A DNA stretch of 64,000 nt from Herbinix luporum (lineage in GTDB: Bacteria > Bacillota > Clostridia > Lachnospirales > Lachnospiraceae). Position numbers and translations under genes: made by a program. The notes under the pieces are model-generated. The model was not told where the DNA came from, ran no database searches, and saw only the letters and a list, made by a program, of their open reading frames with translations. This document shows positions 44,301 through 52,572 of this stretch, in pieces (position 1 is the first letter of the stretch; each line of letters starts with the position of its first letter). The DNA is taken from NCBI RefSeq assembly GCF_900070325.1, contig NZ_LN879430.1, positions 236,501-300,500 on the forward strand, in the 5' to 3' direction.

Positions 44301-45209
44301 ATGAGTTATGTACTGCAGACCAGTAATTTAACCAGGTATTTTGGAAGAAAAGCCGCAGTAAATGAAGTAAGTTTGAATGTAAAAAAGGGTGATATATACG
44401 GATTAATAGGAAGAAACGGAGCTGGTAAGACTACATTTATACGGTTAGTTGCAGGATTGGCCAAAAAAAATAGAGGTGAGATTAGACTTTTTGAAAGTGG
44501 TGATTTGAATAAGCAAAGAAGAAAAATAGGCACTATGATTGAGACCCCCGCAATCTACCCCAATCTTACAGCTAAGCAAAACTTGCACTATTATTGCCTT
44601 TTGCTAGGTATCGACCCTGTGACAGCCATTGAACCAATGCTCAGTTTGGTGGGTTTAAGTGAGGCGGGAAAAAAGAAGGCAAAACATTTTTCCCTTGGTA
44701 TGAAGCAGAGACTGGCCATAGCAATAGCCCTACTTGGTGATCCTGAGTTTCTAATGTTGGATGAACCTATGAATGGTCTAGATCCAACCGGTGTTCGTGA
44801 AATGAGAGAATTAATTTTAAAATTAAATAAGGAAAAAAAGATAACCATACTGATTTCAAGTCATATTTTAGGAGAACTATCTAAAATAGCTACATATTAC
44901 GGTGTTATTAATAATGGTAAATTAATTGATGAATTTACCCTGCAAGAATTAAAAGAAAAGTGTGCAAAATCATTAGAAATAAGTGTTGATGATGCAGAAA
45001 GAGCTGTGGAAATATTGCGAACCAATCTAGGTATATTTGGGGATGAACTTATAGTTCTAGATAGTAATACAATTCGAATAACCAAAAATCTACATCGTGC
45101 AGCACTTGTGAATACTGAGCTTGCAAGAAATGGTGTTTCTATCTTATCATCACAAATGATAAATCATGATATGGAAGATTTCTTCTTGAAATTAATTATG
45201 AAATCCTAA
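44301..45209 (+). CDS. ABC transporter ATP-binding protein
   Basis: A 302-residue ATPase of the BcrA/DRA-type exporters. Walker A GRNGAGKTT near residue 37, ABC signature FSLGMKQRLAIA near 135, Walker B FLMLDEPMNGLDP near 155, and the H-loop in ILISSHILGEL. A C-terminal extension of about 80 residues is typical for this group. AGGAGGG fixes ATG 44301. The permease gene begins 11 bases downstream. Likely substrates are lantibiotics or other cationic peptides, or membrane-active compounds. Confidence 0.9.
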   Translation: MSYVLQTSNLTRYFGRKAAVNEVSLNVKKGDIYGLIGRNGAGKTTFIRLVAGLAKKNRGEIRLFESGDLNKQRRKIGTMIETPAIYPNLTAKQNLHYYCLLLGIDPVTAIEPMLSLVGLSEAGKKKAKHFSLGMKQRLAIAIALLGDPEFLMLDEPMNGLDPTGVREMRELILKLNKEKKITILISSHILGELSKIATYYGVINNGKLIDEFTLQELKEKCAKSLEISVDDAERAVEILRTNLGIFGDELIVLDSNTIRITKNLHRAALVNTELARNGVSILSSQMINHDMEDFFLKLIMKS

Positions 45210-45220
45210 GGAGGTTACTT

Positions 45221-46048
45221 ATGGCAAACTTGATAAAATCAAACTTATATAAATTGTTTAAAAGAAAATCCTTATATATATTTTCCATGATTTATACTGC
45301 CTTATCATGTATGTCAATTTTTATTTTAAAAATAGCCGATGAAATACGTAATAAAACAGCAGGAGCTTCTGAAGATATGGCCATAAAGGTGGAAGGCCGC
45401 CTTTCCAATTTCAATGACGGACTATCTTTGGGAGTAGAGTTTATAGTTAACGGAGAAGCGCTTATATTCCTAGCTGTTTTTACGGCCATGTTTATAGCAG
45501 CTGAATTTACACATGGCACAATAAAAAATATAGCCTCCAAGGGTTTTAAAAGAAAAAAAATCTACAAATCAATATTTTTCTCCATGGTGGTTGCAACAAT
45601 TATTATGTTAGGGATAAATTTCATATTTACCACAATGGTAGGTACTCTTGTAACAGGTTCTATAGGTATAGGGAATATAGATAAGCTTTTACTTTTTAAG
45701 ATAATACGTTTAGTTATTATAGAAGTATTGCTTCATATTGCGATGGTTTCTTTATTTGTTATGGTGACAATGATTTTTCGCAGCAGTGGCGTAGCTATAA
45801 CTATTAACTTGTGCTTGCTAGTATTTGGATCAGCATACTATCAGTTTATTGAAACCATTGTTCGTTATATTCTTAAAACAGATAAAGAACTAAATTTAAT
45901 TAATTATGGTATTCAAAAAAACCTGTATCTGGCTAAGGCCACAGTCAATGGAGGAGATATTAAACAGCCTCTTATAGTAGCTGTTGTCTTTTTGATTACT
46001 AGCTTGATTTTTGGAACAATAGCATTTAAAAGAAGTGATATTAGATAA
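45221..46048 (+). CDS. ABC-2 type transporter permease
   Basis: A 275-residue protein with six membrane segments. It opens with LIKSNLYKLFKRKSLYIFSM, a common start of lantibiotic-immunity-type permeases; AAEFTHGTIKNIASKGFKRK near residue 90 is the characteristic cytoplasmic loop. It pairs with the ATPase encoded just upstream. No peptide biosynthesis or two-component genes are next to it, so the substrate stays open. Confidence 0.88.
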   Translation: MANLIKSNLYKLFKRKSLYIFSMIYTALSCMSIFILKIADEIRNKTAGASEDMAIKVEGRLSNFNDGLSLGVEFIVNGEALIFLAVFTAMFIAAEFTHGTIKNIASKGFKRKKIYKSIFFSMVVATIIMLGINFIFTTMVGTLVTGSIGIGNIDKLLLFKIIRLVIIEVLLHIAMVSLFVMVTMIFRSSGVAITINLCLLVFGSAYYQFIETIVRYILKTDKELNLINYGIQKNLYLAKATVNGGDIKQPLIVAVVFLITSLIFGTIAFKRSDIR

Positions 46049-46049
46049 A

Positions 46050-46093
46050 ATGGTGTCAGGTACAGTAATTAAACTGTACTTGACACCGTTTTG
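46050..46093. terminator. Terminator-like palindrome with REP-like sequence
   Basis: GGTGTCAGGTACAG (46052-46065) pairs with CTGTACTTGACACC (46074-46087) with one G-T mismatch, followed by GTTTTGC. It lies between convergent genes. The GGTGTCAGGTAC... wording resembles scattered repeat hairpins I recall from other clostridia (from memory, unverified). Confidence 0.7.
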
Positions 46094-46595
46094 CAGCTGT
46101 GATTTTCACAGATATAATATGTGGTTTTACCGTCTATAGTATGGTAATCCTTGATATAGTCTACTATACTTTGTAATTCCTCTTGGTTTTCGCTGTTTTT
46201 TACCAGTACAATTCTATTTGGTTCATAATGGCTAGCCATATATTTTTTAAGTTGTGATAAGTCTGGGTCTTTTTGTGTTTTTTCCATAACACAAACTATT
46301 TCCTTTGGGGGATATAAGGCGTGTTGGTTTAAAATGGCCGCAACCTCTTCATTTTCAAAGCTTTCCTCAGCCATTACATGGCACCAATGACAGGTAGACA
46401 TCAGCAAGTATCTCAAGAATAGCCAATAGATAAAAATATCGGCTTATTTTCTTGCTTAGCTTTGCTAAATGCCTCCTCACCCCATGGATACCAATTAACG
46501 GGGTTATGGGCGTGTTGTAGAAGATAAGGGGATTTTTCATTTTTTAATCTATTGGCTATTAATGTTGAGTTACTCATAATATCACCTCCAATCAT
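46069..46595 (-). pseudogene. YyaL-type (DUF255) thioredoxin-domain protein, decayed
   Basis: The N-terminus ([20 protein letters not shown], then [10 protein letters not shown]) and the next segment ([20 protein letters not shown]) belong to the ~680-residue YyaL/spermatogenesis-associated protein 20 family. A 20-base insertion at about 46396-46415 shifts the frame between GYS and TCHWC, and a TGA follows at once. After AAILNQH (about 46320) the text jumps directly to the C-terminal part ([19 protein letters not shown], then [14 protein letters not shown]), so more than 450 residues have been deleted. It is a clear pseudogene with only the two ends left. Confidence 0.85.
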
Positions 46596-46690
46596 AAATT
46601 TAATTACTTAATTAGCATACCCAAAGCAATTATAGAAATTCAATATCTAAAAATATTTCTCATTTTCTTCTCTTTCAATGTATAATATAC

Positions 46691-46813
46691 TTAATCATTT
46701 TCAAACTCACTACAATCGGCTGTTTTCTCCCATACGGGTGTAGGTACTTTCCCCAACTTAGTACAACCATCTTTACCGCCTTTATAGTATTTACAGAACA
46801 TACATTTTAGCGG
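46691..46813 (-). pseudogene. Remnant of a small cysteine-rich protein
   Basis: A minus-strand frame without credible start reads PLKCMFCKYYKGGKDGCTKL and ends ADCSEFEND before TAA. The Cys pattern (C-x2-C ... C ... C) suggests a small metal-binding protein. There is no SD and the frame is closed a few codons upstream by a stop, so I treat it as the 3' end of a lost gene. The family is not recognised. It lies directly after the toxin-like remnant. Confidence 0.4.
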
Positions 46814-46815
46814 TA

Positions 46816-46960
46816 TTAATTGTCATCGTCTTCATCATCAATTACAACATAGTAAATAATGAAATTTTTCACATATATAGGATAGTATGGATATTTTCTT
46901 TCTTTAGCTGAAGGGTACGGTTCAAAACTCTCCGGACATGTCAGTCTTCCTTTAATAGCC
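46816..46960 (-). pseudogene. C-terminal remnant of a RelE/ParE-type toxin
   Basis: About 48 codons with no start: CPESFEPYPSAKERKYPYYP then IYVKNFIIYYVVIDDEDDDN and stop. The strand-turn-strand pattern (x-YPIYVKNFIIYYVV-x) matches the end of RelE/ParE family mRNA interferases or gyrase toxins. Upstream in the same frame are stop codons, so the N-terminal half is lost. It is not functional. Confidence 0.5.
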
Positions 46961-47051
46961 TTCTAATCTCAATACTAAAAGATAGGCAGCTTGGGGCAGC
47001 CATTTTATCTGCTTCATCTAATTTAAGTTCAATATTAATCTCTGATTCTAT
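46941..47051 (-). pseudogene. Possible antitoxin remnant next to the RelE-like fragment
   Basis: A frame reading IESEINIELKLDEADKMAA and then losing similarity before TGA at 46941-46943. ELKLDEADKMA resembles the N-terminal region of RelB/DinJ-type antitoxins. It lies just before the toxin remnant in the same direction, the usual antitoxin-toxin order. Evidence is short and the call is tentative. Confidence 0.35.
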
Positions 47052-47125
47052 TCATCTTCATAATTAATAATGCAAATTGATAAATAAGTTTCATATAATG
47101 ATATAAAACCATTGAGTGTGATATT

Positions 47126-48442
47126 ATGATTATCCATGTTGTAAAAGAAGGGGAGACGGTTCATTCAATTGCCGAGAGTTATGGGGTATCTGTAGATAGA
47201 TTGGCTCTAGAAAATGGGATTAGCTCTTCCGCTAATTTGGCAGTGGGAGAAACCCTGGTTATTTTATTTCCCGAAATATTATATTTAGTACAGGAGGGAG
47301 ATAGCTTAAGCAGTATAGCTAAAGCCCATGATATCTCCATAATGGAACTTCTTAGAAACAACCCGTATTTAGCCGATAGAGAATATATATATCCAGGTGA
47401 ATTAATGGTAATAAAATATCAAGATAGTAAAGTTGGTAGGATAACTACTAATGGTTATGCCTACCCTTTTATAGGAAGAAATCTTCTTAAAAAAACACTG
47501 CCATATTTAACGTATATTTCCATATATAGTCATTATTACACTAAAGACGGTGAGGTTCTTAATTTAAATGATGCAGAAATAATCCGCACTGCCAGAGCTT
47601 ATGGAGTTGCACCTGTTATGATTTTAACTGGCTTAGCCGCTAGTCCAGATGAAGAAATAGAAGTGATTCATAATTTGCTAACAAATGAGGAAATACAGGA
47701 TAGATTCTTAGAAAATTTAATGAATATATTAAGGGATAAAGATTATTATGGAGTTAACATAACAATCCCTTATATTTTGCCCCAGGATCGCTCCTTGTAT
47801 AAAGAGTTTATAGAAAGGTTCGCAACCCGTTTAAGGGAAGAAGGCTATAGACCTTTTATTACCTTGACCCTTAATACCTTTGAATTATTAACCAATATAA
47901 CCTATGGTGATTTGCAGTATGATGTTTTAGGAGAATTAGTGGACTATATAATTATTATTACCTATGAGTGGGGATTTGCCTATGAACTTCCTCCTACTGT
48001 TGTATCATTTGTCTCCTTTATAAATATTGCAGAGTATATAGTTGGTTTAGTAGATCCTAATAAATTGGCTTTTGGCTTCTCAACCATAGGATATATATGG
48101 AGACTTCCATATATAAATGGGGTTACCCAAGGCCAATCAATAAGTTACAATGGGGCAATTGACATTGCTAGAGAATTTGAAGCAGTAATACATTTTGATG
48201 ATATTACAAAAGCCTCTTATTTTCAATATTACTCAGATTTTGAACATATATTGAGATTTAGGGATGCAAGGGCAATTGAAGCAATTGCAGCTTTAGCCAA
48301 GGAAAATAATGTTAATGGATTGGGAATATGGAATATCATGTATTTCTTTAATCAGATGTGGCTGGTATTAAATTCACAATTTGAAATAGAAAAAGTATTG
48401 CCTTTAAATTTACTAGAAGGTGACAATATCACAGATGGGTGA
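47126..48442 (+). CDS. LysM + GH18-like protein (YaaH/SleL relative) with lost catalytic acids
   Basis: A 438-residue protein. Residues 1-48 and 52-98 are two LysM peptidoglycan-binding modules (HVVKEGETVHSIAESYGVSV; YLVQEGDSLSSIAKAHDISI). Residues 105-430 are a GH18 chitinase-type barrel like that of spore-cortex-lytic YaaH/SleL. The catalytic D-x-x-D-x-D/E motif should fall at DYYGVNxDxEY; here it reads YGVNITIPYI, with T213 and P215 in place of the acidic residues. It is therefore probably a non-catalytic, wall- or spore-binding protein. No signal peptide, as is usual for spore-coat YaaH proteins. Confidence 0.85.
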   Translation: MIIHVVKEGETVHSIAESYGVSVDRLALENGISSSANLAVGETLVILFPEILYLVQEGDSLSSIAKAHDISIMELLRNNPYLADREYIYPGELMVIKYQDSKVGRITTNGYAYPFIGRNLLKKTLPYLTYISIYSHYYTKDGEVLNLNDAEIIRTARAYGVAPVMILTGLAASPDEEIEVIHNLLTNEEIQDRFLENLMNILRDKDYYGVNITIPYILPQDRSLYKEFIERFATRLREEGYRPFITLTLNTFELLTNITYGDLQYDVLGELVDYIIIITYEWGFAYELPPTVVSFVSFINIAEYIVGLVDPNKLAFGFSTIGYIWRLPYINGVTQGQSISYNGAIDIAREFEAVIHFDDITKASYFQYYSDFEHILRFRDARAIEAIAALAKENNVNGLGIWNIMYFFNQMWLVLNSQFEIEKVLPLNLLEGDNITDG

Positions 48443-48500
48443 TGGGTATTATGATATGGTATACACAACAAATATTAGTTAATAATAAGGAGGAATCGAT

Positions 48501-48812
48501 ATGGCTTCTATTAAGATAACAAAACATAATTTTGAAAAAGAGGTATTACAATCTAAGGAACCGGTATTACTGGATTTCTGGGCATCATGGTGCGGACCTT
48601 GTAGAATGGTATCTCCTACTATAGAAGAAATTGCAAAGGAAACAGAAGGAGTTAAGGTAGGTAAAATTAATATAGACGAGGAAAGTGAATTGGCTTCACA
48701 ATTCAGTGTTATGAGTATACCTACTCTTATGGTTCTAAAGGAAGGTAAGGTGGCTGCAACAGCTGTTGGAGTACGTCCCAAAAAAGAGATCTTAAAAATG
48801 CTCCAAGTATAA
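48501..48812 (+). CDS. trxA: Thioredoxin
   Basis: A 103-residue thioredoxin with the full active site WASWCGPCRMV at residues 27-37, the conserved KINIDEESELASQFSVMSIP (cis-Pro in SIPT) and the C-terminal VGVRPKKEILKML. It reduces protein disulfides in the cytoplasm. AAGGAGG is upstream. The neighbouring desulfoferrodoxin and Crp-type genes suggest an oxygen- and redox-stress group. Confidence 0.95.
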   Translation: MASIKITKHNFEKEVLQSKEPVLLDFWASWCGPCRMVSPTIEEIAKETEGVKVGKINIDEESELASQFSVMSIPTLMVLKEGKVAATAVGVRPKKEILKMLQV

Positions 48813-48924
48813 TAATATGTCGTCACATATTAATTGACGTATATATCCTGCTAAGTTATACTATAATTGTATATACTAACAAAGGTAGTAATATATAGGG
48901 GTTTAATAGAAAGGAGCTAAGGTA

Positions 48925-49311
48925 TTGAATAAAGAACCTAAATTTTTTATATGTAAGCATTGTGGTAATATTATAGAAAAAGTTGTGGACTCCGGTGTTT
49001 TGACTGTCTGCTGTGGTGAAGAGATGGAGGAACTTGTGGCAAATACAGTTGATGCAGCAAAAGAAAAACATGTTCCCAGTGTAACCATAGAAGATAATAT
49101 TGTTCGGGTTGAAGTGGGAGAGGTACTCCATCCCATGGAGGAAAAACATTATATTATGTGGATATACCTTCATACCAAGAAAGGTATCCAGAGAAAAGAC
49201 CTGCAACCTGGCCAAGAGCCAAAAGCAGTATTTGCCTTAGAAGATGATGAAGTAATTGCTGTATATGAATACTGTAATTTGCACGGCCTCTGGAAAAAGG
49301 ATATAGTTTAG
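48925..49311 (+). CDS. dfx: Desulfoferrodoxin (superoxide reductase)
   Basis: A 128-residue two-iron protein. The N-terminal desulforedoxin center has FICKHCGNIIEKV (CxxC) and VCCGEEM (CC). The catalytic center II ligands are visible in VEVGEVLHPMEEKHYIMWIY (Glu, His, His) and YEYCNLHGLW (Cys, His). It reduces superoxide to peroxide without producing oxygen, typical of anaerobes. The start is TTG at 48925 behind AAAGGAG. Confidence 0.95.
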   Translation: MNKEPKFFICKHCGNIIEKVVDSGVLTVCCGEEMEELVANTVDAAKEKHVPSVTIEDNIVRVEVGEVLHPMEEKHYIMWIYLHTKKGIQRKDLQPGQEPKAVFALEDDEVIAVYEYCNLHGLWKKDIV

Positions 49312-49334
49312 TGGAATATTAAAAATACTTAAAG

Positions 49335-49369
49335 ATACATGCAGAAAATTTACTGCATGTATTTTTTTG
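49335..49369 (+). terminator. Rho-independent terminator after desulfoferrodoxin
   Basis: ACATGCAG pairs with CTGCATGT, followed by ATTTTTTTG. Confidence 0.88.
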
Positions 49370-49429
49370 TCCACTTTCTATGGATTTTAATAAAAATGTA
49401 AAGTATAATAGGGGAAGGGGGTTTTTCTA

Positions 49430-50104
49430 ATGAATGTAAAAGATAAGTATTATCAGGAAGTTTTAAGGTTTTGGAAGGATCTTACTCCTAACCAAAGGGA
49501 ACTGGTAGATCATTCAATTATTAAAAAACATTTTAATAAGGGAGAAGCAATGCGAAGCAGTTCGGACCAATGCTCAGGGCTTTTTCTTATTGAAAGCGGC
49601 CAGGTAAGGGCTTATATAATCTCTGAAAACGGAAAGGAGATTACTCTTTACCGTTTGTTTGACAGGGATGTATGTATATTTTCTGCTTCCTGTATTATGA
49701 AAAATATTAGTTTTGATATTTTTATAGAAACAGAAAAAGAGACAACAGCTTATCTTATACCTACTTCAATATTCGATAAGCTTTCTAAGGAATCCATGGC
49801 AGTTCAAGTATTTGCAAATGAACTGATGGCTTCTCGTTTTTCAGATGTTATGTGGATTATGGAGCAAACTTTATTTATGACCTTGGATAAAAGACTTGCT
49901 ATTTTTTTATTGGAGCAGTCTAATATTGAAGAGTCGGATACCATTAAAATTACTCATGAAAAGATTGCAAATCATTTAGGTTCTGCCAGAGAGGTTATAA
50001 CCCGAATGCTTAAATATTTTCAAGAGGAAGGGATTATATCTCTTAGCAGAGGAACTATACATATAGTTAATCGTAAGAGGCTTGAGCAGCTTACTTTGTA
50101 CTAG
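49430..50104 (+). CDS. Crp/Fnr-family transcriptional regulator
   Basis: A 224-residue regulator. Residues 25-135 are the cyclic-nucleotide-binding-type sensor barrel (GLFLIESGQVRAYIISENGK; EITLYRLFDRDVC). The C-terminal winged helix is TITHEKIANHLG-like (IKITHEKIANHLGSAREVIT). Three cysteines in the sensor part (SSDQCSGLF, DVCIFSASC) could bind a cofactor or sense redox state, but the Fnr N-terminal iron-sulfur Cys cluster is absent. Its place next to trxA and dfx points to oxidative-stress control. Confidence 0.88.
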   Translation: MNVKDKYYQEVLRFWKDLTPNQRELVDHSIIKKHFNKGEAMRSSSDQCSGLFLIESGQVRAYIISENGKEITLYRLFDRDVCIFSASCIMKNISFDIFIETEKETTAYLIPTSIFDKLSKESMAVQVFANELMASRFSDVMWIMEQTLFMTLDKRLAIFLLEQSNIEESDTIKITHEKIANHLGSAREVITRMLKYFQEEGIISLSRGTIHIVNRKRLEQLTLY

Positions 50105-50150
50105 GCGAGGCAATAATTAAAAATTTAATTAATACGAAGGAGGTAGACTA

Positions 50151-51740
50151 ATGCGGTTGACATTTTTAGGGGCCACTCATGAGGTGACAGGAAGTTGTTT
50201 TTATCTTGAAGTCTGTGGAAAGCATATTTTAATTGACTGCGGTATGGAGCAGGGTAGGGATACCTTTGAAAATCAAGAACTTCCTATACCGGCAGCAGGT
50301 GTAGATGCGGTTTTACTGACCCATGCCCATATAGACCATTCGGGTAAGCTGCCTATGCTATATCAGCAGGGATTTAGAGGAGAAATACATGCAACCGGTG
50401 CAACCAGTGCTTTATGTGATATTATGCTTCGGGACAGTGCCCATATTCAGATGGCGGAGGCGGAATGGCGTAATAGAAAGGGTAAGCGCTCTGGAGAAAA
50501 GGCTTATGTGCCTCTTTATGATATGGAAGATGCCCTATCTACTATTCGTATGTTTGTGTCCCATGAGTATAATGAAAAGTTTGAATTGTTCGAAGGAATA
50601 GAAGTGCGCTTTACAGATGTGGGACATCTGCTGGGTTCTGCCAGTATTGAGATATGGGTAACTGAGAACGGAGTAAGTAAAAAGATTGTTTTCTCCGGTG
50701 ATATAGGCAATATCAATCAGCCCCTTATTAATGATCCCCAGTATATTAAAGAGGCTGATTATGTGGTAATGGAAGCAACCTATGGTGATAGAAACCATGA
50801 GCCGCCCCCTGATTATGTCAGCGAACTGGCCAAGGTTATACAGGAGACCCTAGATAGAGGTGGAAATCTTGTTATCCCTTCCTTTGCCATAGGAAGAACT
50901 CAAGTTCTGTTATACTTTATTAGGCAGATAAAGGAAGAGGGACTAATTAAAGGCCATGATAATTTTAAGGTTTATATAGACAGCCCTATGGCTATAGAGG
51001 CTACAAATATATATGAGAAAAATATATTTGGCTATTTTGATAAAGAAGCCATGGATTTAATTGAGGCAGGAATTAATCCCATAAAGTTTCCGGGATTAAA
51101 AACGGCTATAACCTCCGATGAATCCAAGGCCATTAACTTTGATGATGAACCCAAAATTATAATCTCGGCAGCAGGAATGTGTGATGCAGGAAGAATTCGG
51201 CATCATCTTAAGCATAATCTTTGGAGAGAGGATAGTACTATATTATTTGTAGGCCATCAAGCAGAAGGAAGCCTTGGAAGAATAATTCTTGACGGAGCTC
51301 AAGAGGTGAAACTTTTTGGTGAAATTGTTACGGTTAAAGCACAAATTCGCCGTCTGCAAGGAATCAGTGGTCATGCTGATAGAAATGGTCTTCTAAAATG
51401 GCTTGCTGCATTTGAAAAGAAGCCGGAAAGAGTGTTTGTAGTCCATGGGGATGCCCAGGTATGTGATATTTTCACCGATTATTTAAAAGATGAGCTAGGC
51501 TATAATGCATATGCTCCATATAGCGGAACAGTTGTTAATCTGGCAAAAAATCTAGTTGTTTTAGAAGGTAAGCCAATACCTGTTCAGAAAAAGAAGAAGG
51601 CAGCATATGTATTTGAAAGGCTTGTCAATGCCGGGAAACGGCTTATGCTTATTATTCAAAAAAATAAGGGTGGTACTAATAAAGACCTTGCAAAGTTTAC
51701 CGATCAAATCAATGCCCTTTGTGATAAGTGGGATAGATAA
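50151..51740 (+). CDS. Metallo-beta-lactamase fold hydrolase (beta-CASP / RNA exonuclease type)
   Basis: A 529-residue protein. Residues 1-200 are a metallo-beta-lactamase domain (LTFLGATHEVTGSCFYLEVC; zinc motif THAHIDHSGKLP near residue 52; VFSGDIGN). The beta-CASP domain and the RNA-metabolising MBL tail follow (IISAAGMCDAGRIRHHLKHN; LFVGHQAEGSLGRII; GISGHADRNGLLKWL). Relatives cleave or trim RNA (CPSF73-like). A C-terminal helical extension of about 70 residues is present. AAGGAGG lies before ATG. It follows the Crp-type regulator by 47 bases. Confidence 0.9.
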   Translation: MRLTFLGATHEVTGSCFYLEVCGKHILIDCGMEQGRDTFENQELPIPAAGVDAVLLTHAHIDHSGKLPMLYQQGFRGEIHATGATSALCDIMLRDSAHIQMAEAEWRNRKGKRSGEKAYVPLYDMEDALSTIRMFVSHEYNEKFELFEGIEVRFTDVGHLLGSASIEIWVTENGVSKKIVFSGDIGNINQPLINDPQYIKEADYVVMEATYGDRNHEPPPDYVSELAKVIQETLDRGGNLVIPSFAIGRTQVLLYFIRQIKEEGLIKGHDNFKVYIDSPMAIEATNIYEKNIFGYFDKEAMDLIEAGINPIKFPGLKTAITSDESKAINFDDEPKIIISAAGMCDAGRIRHHLKHNLWREDSTILFVGHQAEGSLGRIILDGAQEVKLFGEIVTVKAQIRRLQGISGHADRNGLLKWLAAFEKKPERVFVVHGDAQVCDIFTDYLKDELGYNAYAPYSGTVVNLAKNLVVLEGKPIPVQKKKKAAYVFERLVNAGKRLMLIIQKNKGGTNKDLAKFTDQINALCDKWDR

Positions 51741-51782
51741 TATATTTTTACATATGTAATTTAATTATAGATATATAGAAAG

Positions 51783-51818
51783 AAGGGATAAGGAATATGA
51801 TAAACCTTATCCCTTCAA
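51783..51818. terminator. Bidirectional terminator between convergent genes
   Basis: AAGGGATAAGG (51783-51793) pairs with CCTTATCCCTT (51805-51815), between the MBL hydrolase gene and the VWA gene. Confidence 0.8.
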
Positions 51819-51822
51819 GCTA

Positions 51823-52452
51823 TTATTGATTGGCAGAGGAATTTGATAATGGGTCGTGTTCCTTTTTAAATTGATTAAGTCTTATTTCCTTAACCACATG
51901 GTCAATTTTATTATACATTTGTTTAGTACCGGGAGAAGTGCTTTGGAAACTAAAGGACATGGAAGGGTGGATACCTAACTTATGACTTTCTTTTGCTACA
52001 TCAAGATTGGCCCCCATAAAGATAAATTGCCAGTTATATATTTCCTCTTGCTTAGATATCATCTGTCTTATTTTATCATAGGTAAACTCAGTGCTGGCAT
52101 TTTCTAAGCCGTCTGTAGTGATAACAAAAATAACCTTCCCTGGGTACTCTTCTTTATCAAGATGTGAAAGCCTAAAGTTGACATCTAGAATTGCCTTTCC
52201 TATGGCATCTAGAAGGGCTGTGGAGTTTCGAGTATAATATTCCTTTTCTGTAAGATATACTGTATTGGCATCGACACCATTATGAAGAAGTTCGTACTTA
52301 TTATCAAATAATATAGTGGTTAAGCGGGTTGGTCCAAGGGCGCACTGCTTCTTTATAAAACTATTAAAGCCACCAATAGTGTCGGATTCTAATCCTGTCA
52401 TAGATCCACTTCGATCCAATAAAAAAATGATTTCTGTTAGCTTCTTACTCAT
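51823..52452 (-). CDS. VWA-domain protein
   Basis: A 209-residue cytoplasmic von Willebrand factor A-type protein. The MIDAS metal site is complete: DRSGSM near residue 14, the Thr in the middle (RNSTALLDAIGKA) and TTDGLENAS near residue 110. It has no signal peptide or membrane segment. Such proteins bind partner proteins in a metal-dependent way. The gene is divergent from an HTH-like gene at 52573, and the two may form a regulatory pair. No AAA ATPase, TerD or toxin gene is next to it. Confidence 0.85.
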   Translation of the reverse strand: MSKKLTEIIFLLDRSGSMTGLESDTIGGFNSFIKKQCALGPTRLTTILFDNKYELLHNGVDANTVYLTEKEYYTRNSTALLDAIGKAILDVNFRLSHLDKEEYPGKVIFVITTDGLENASTEFTYDKIRQMISKQEEIYNWQFIFMGANLDVAKESHKLGIHPSMSFSFQSTSPGTKQMYNKIDHVVKEIRLNQFKKEHDPLSNSSANQ

Positions 52453-52572
52453 ACCTCAACATCCTTTCTTAAATTTTTTTACAAAGTGACACGGTATGGT
52501 ATGATTATATATTATAATGGATTTATAATGGTCGCCTGCCAAGCGACATTTACATAGAATAGGAGGGGAATT

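Noticed and set aside
44301..46048. Lantibiotic biosynthesis cluster around the ABC exporter
   Set aside because: No precursor peptide, modification enzyme or two-component system is nearby; only the ATPase and permease can be supported.
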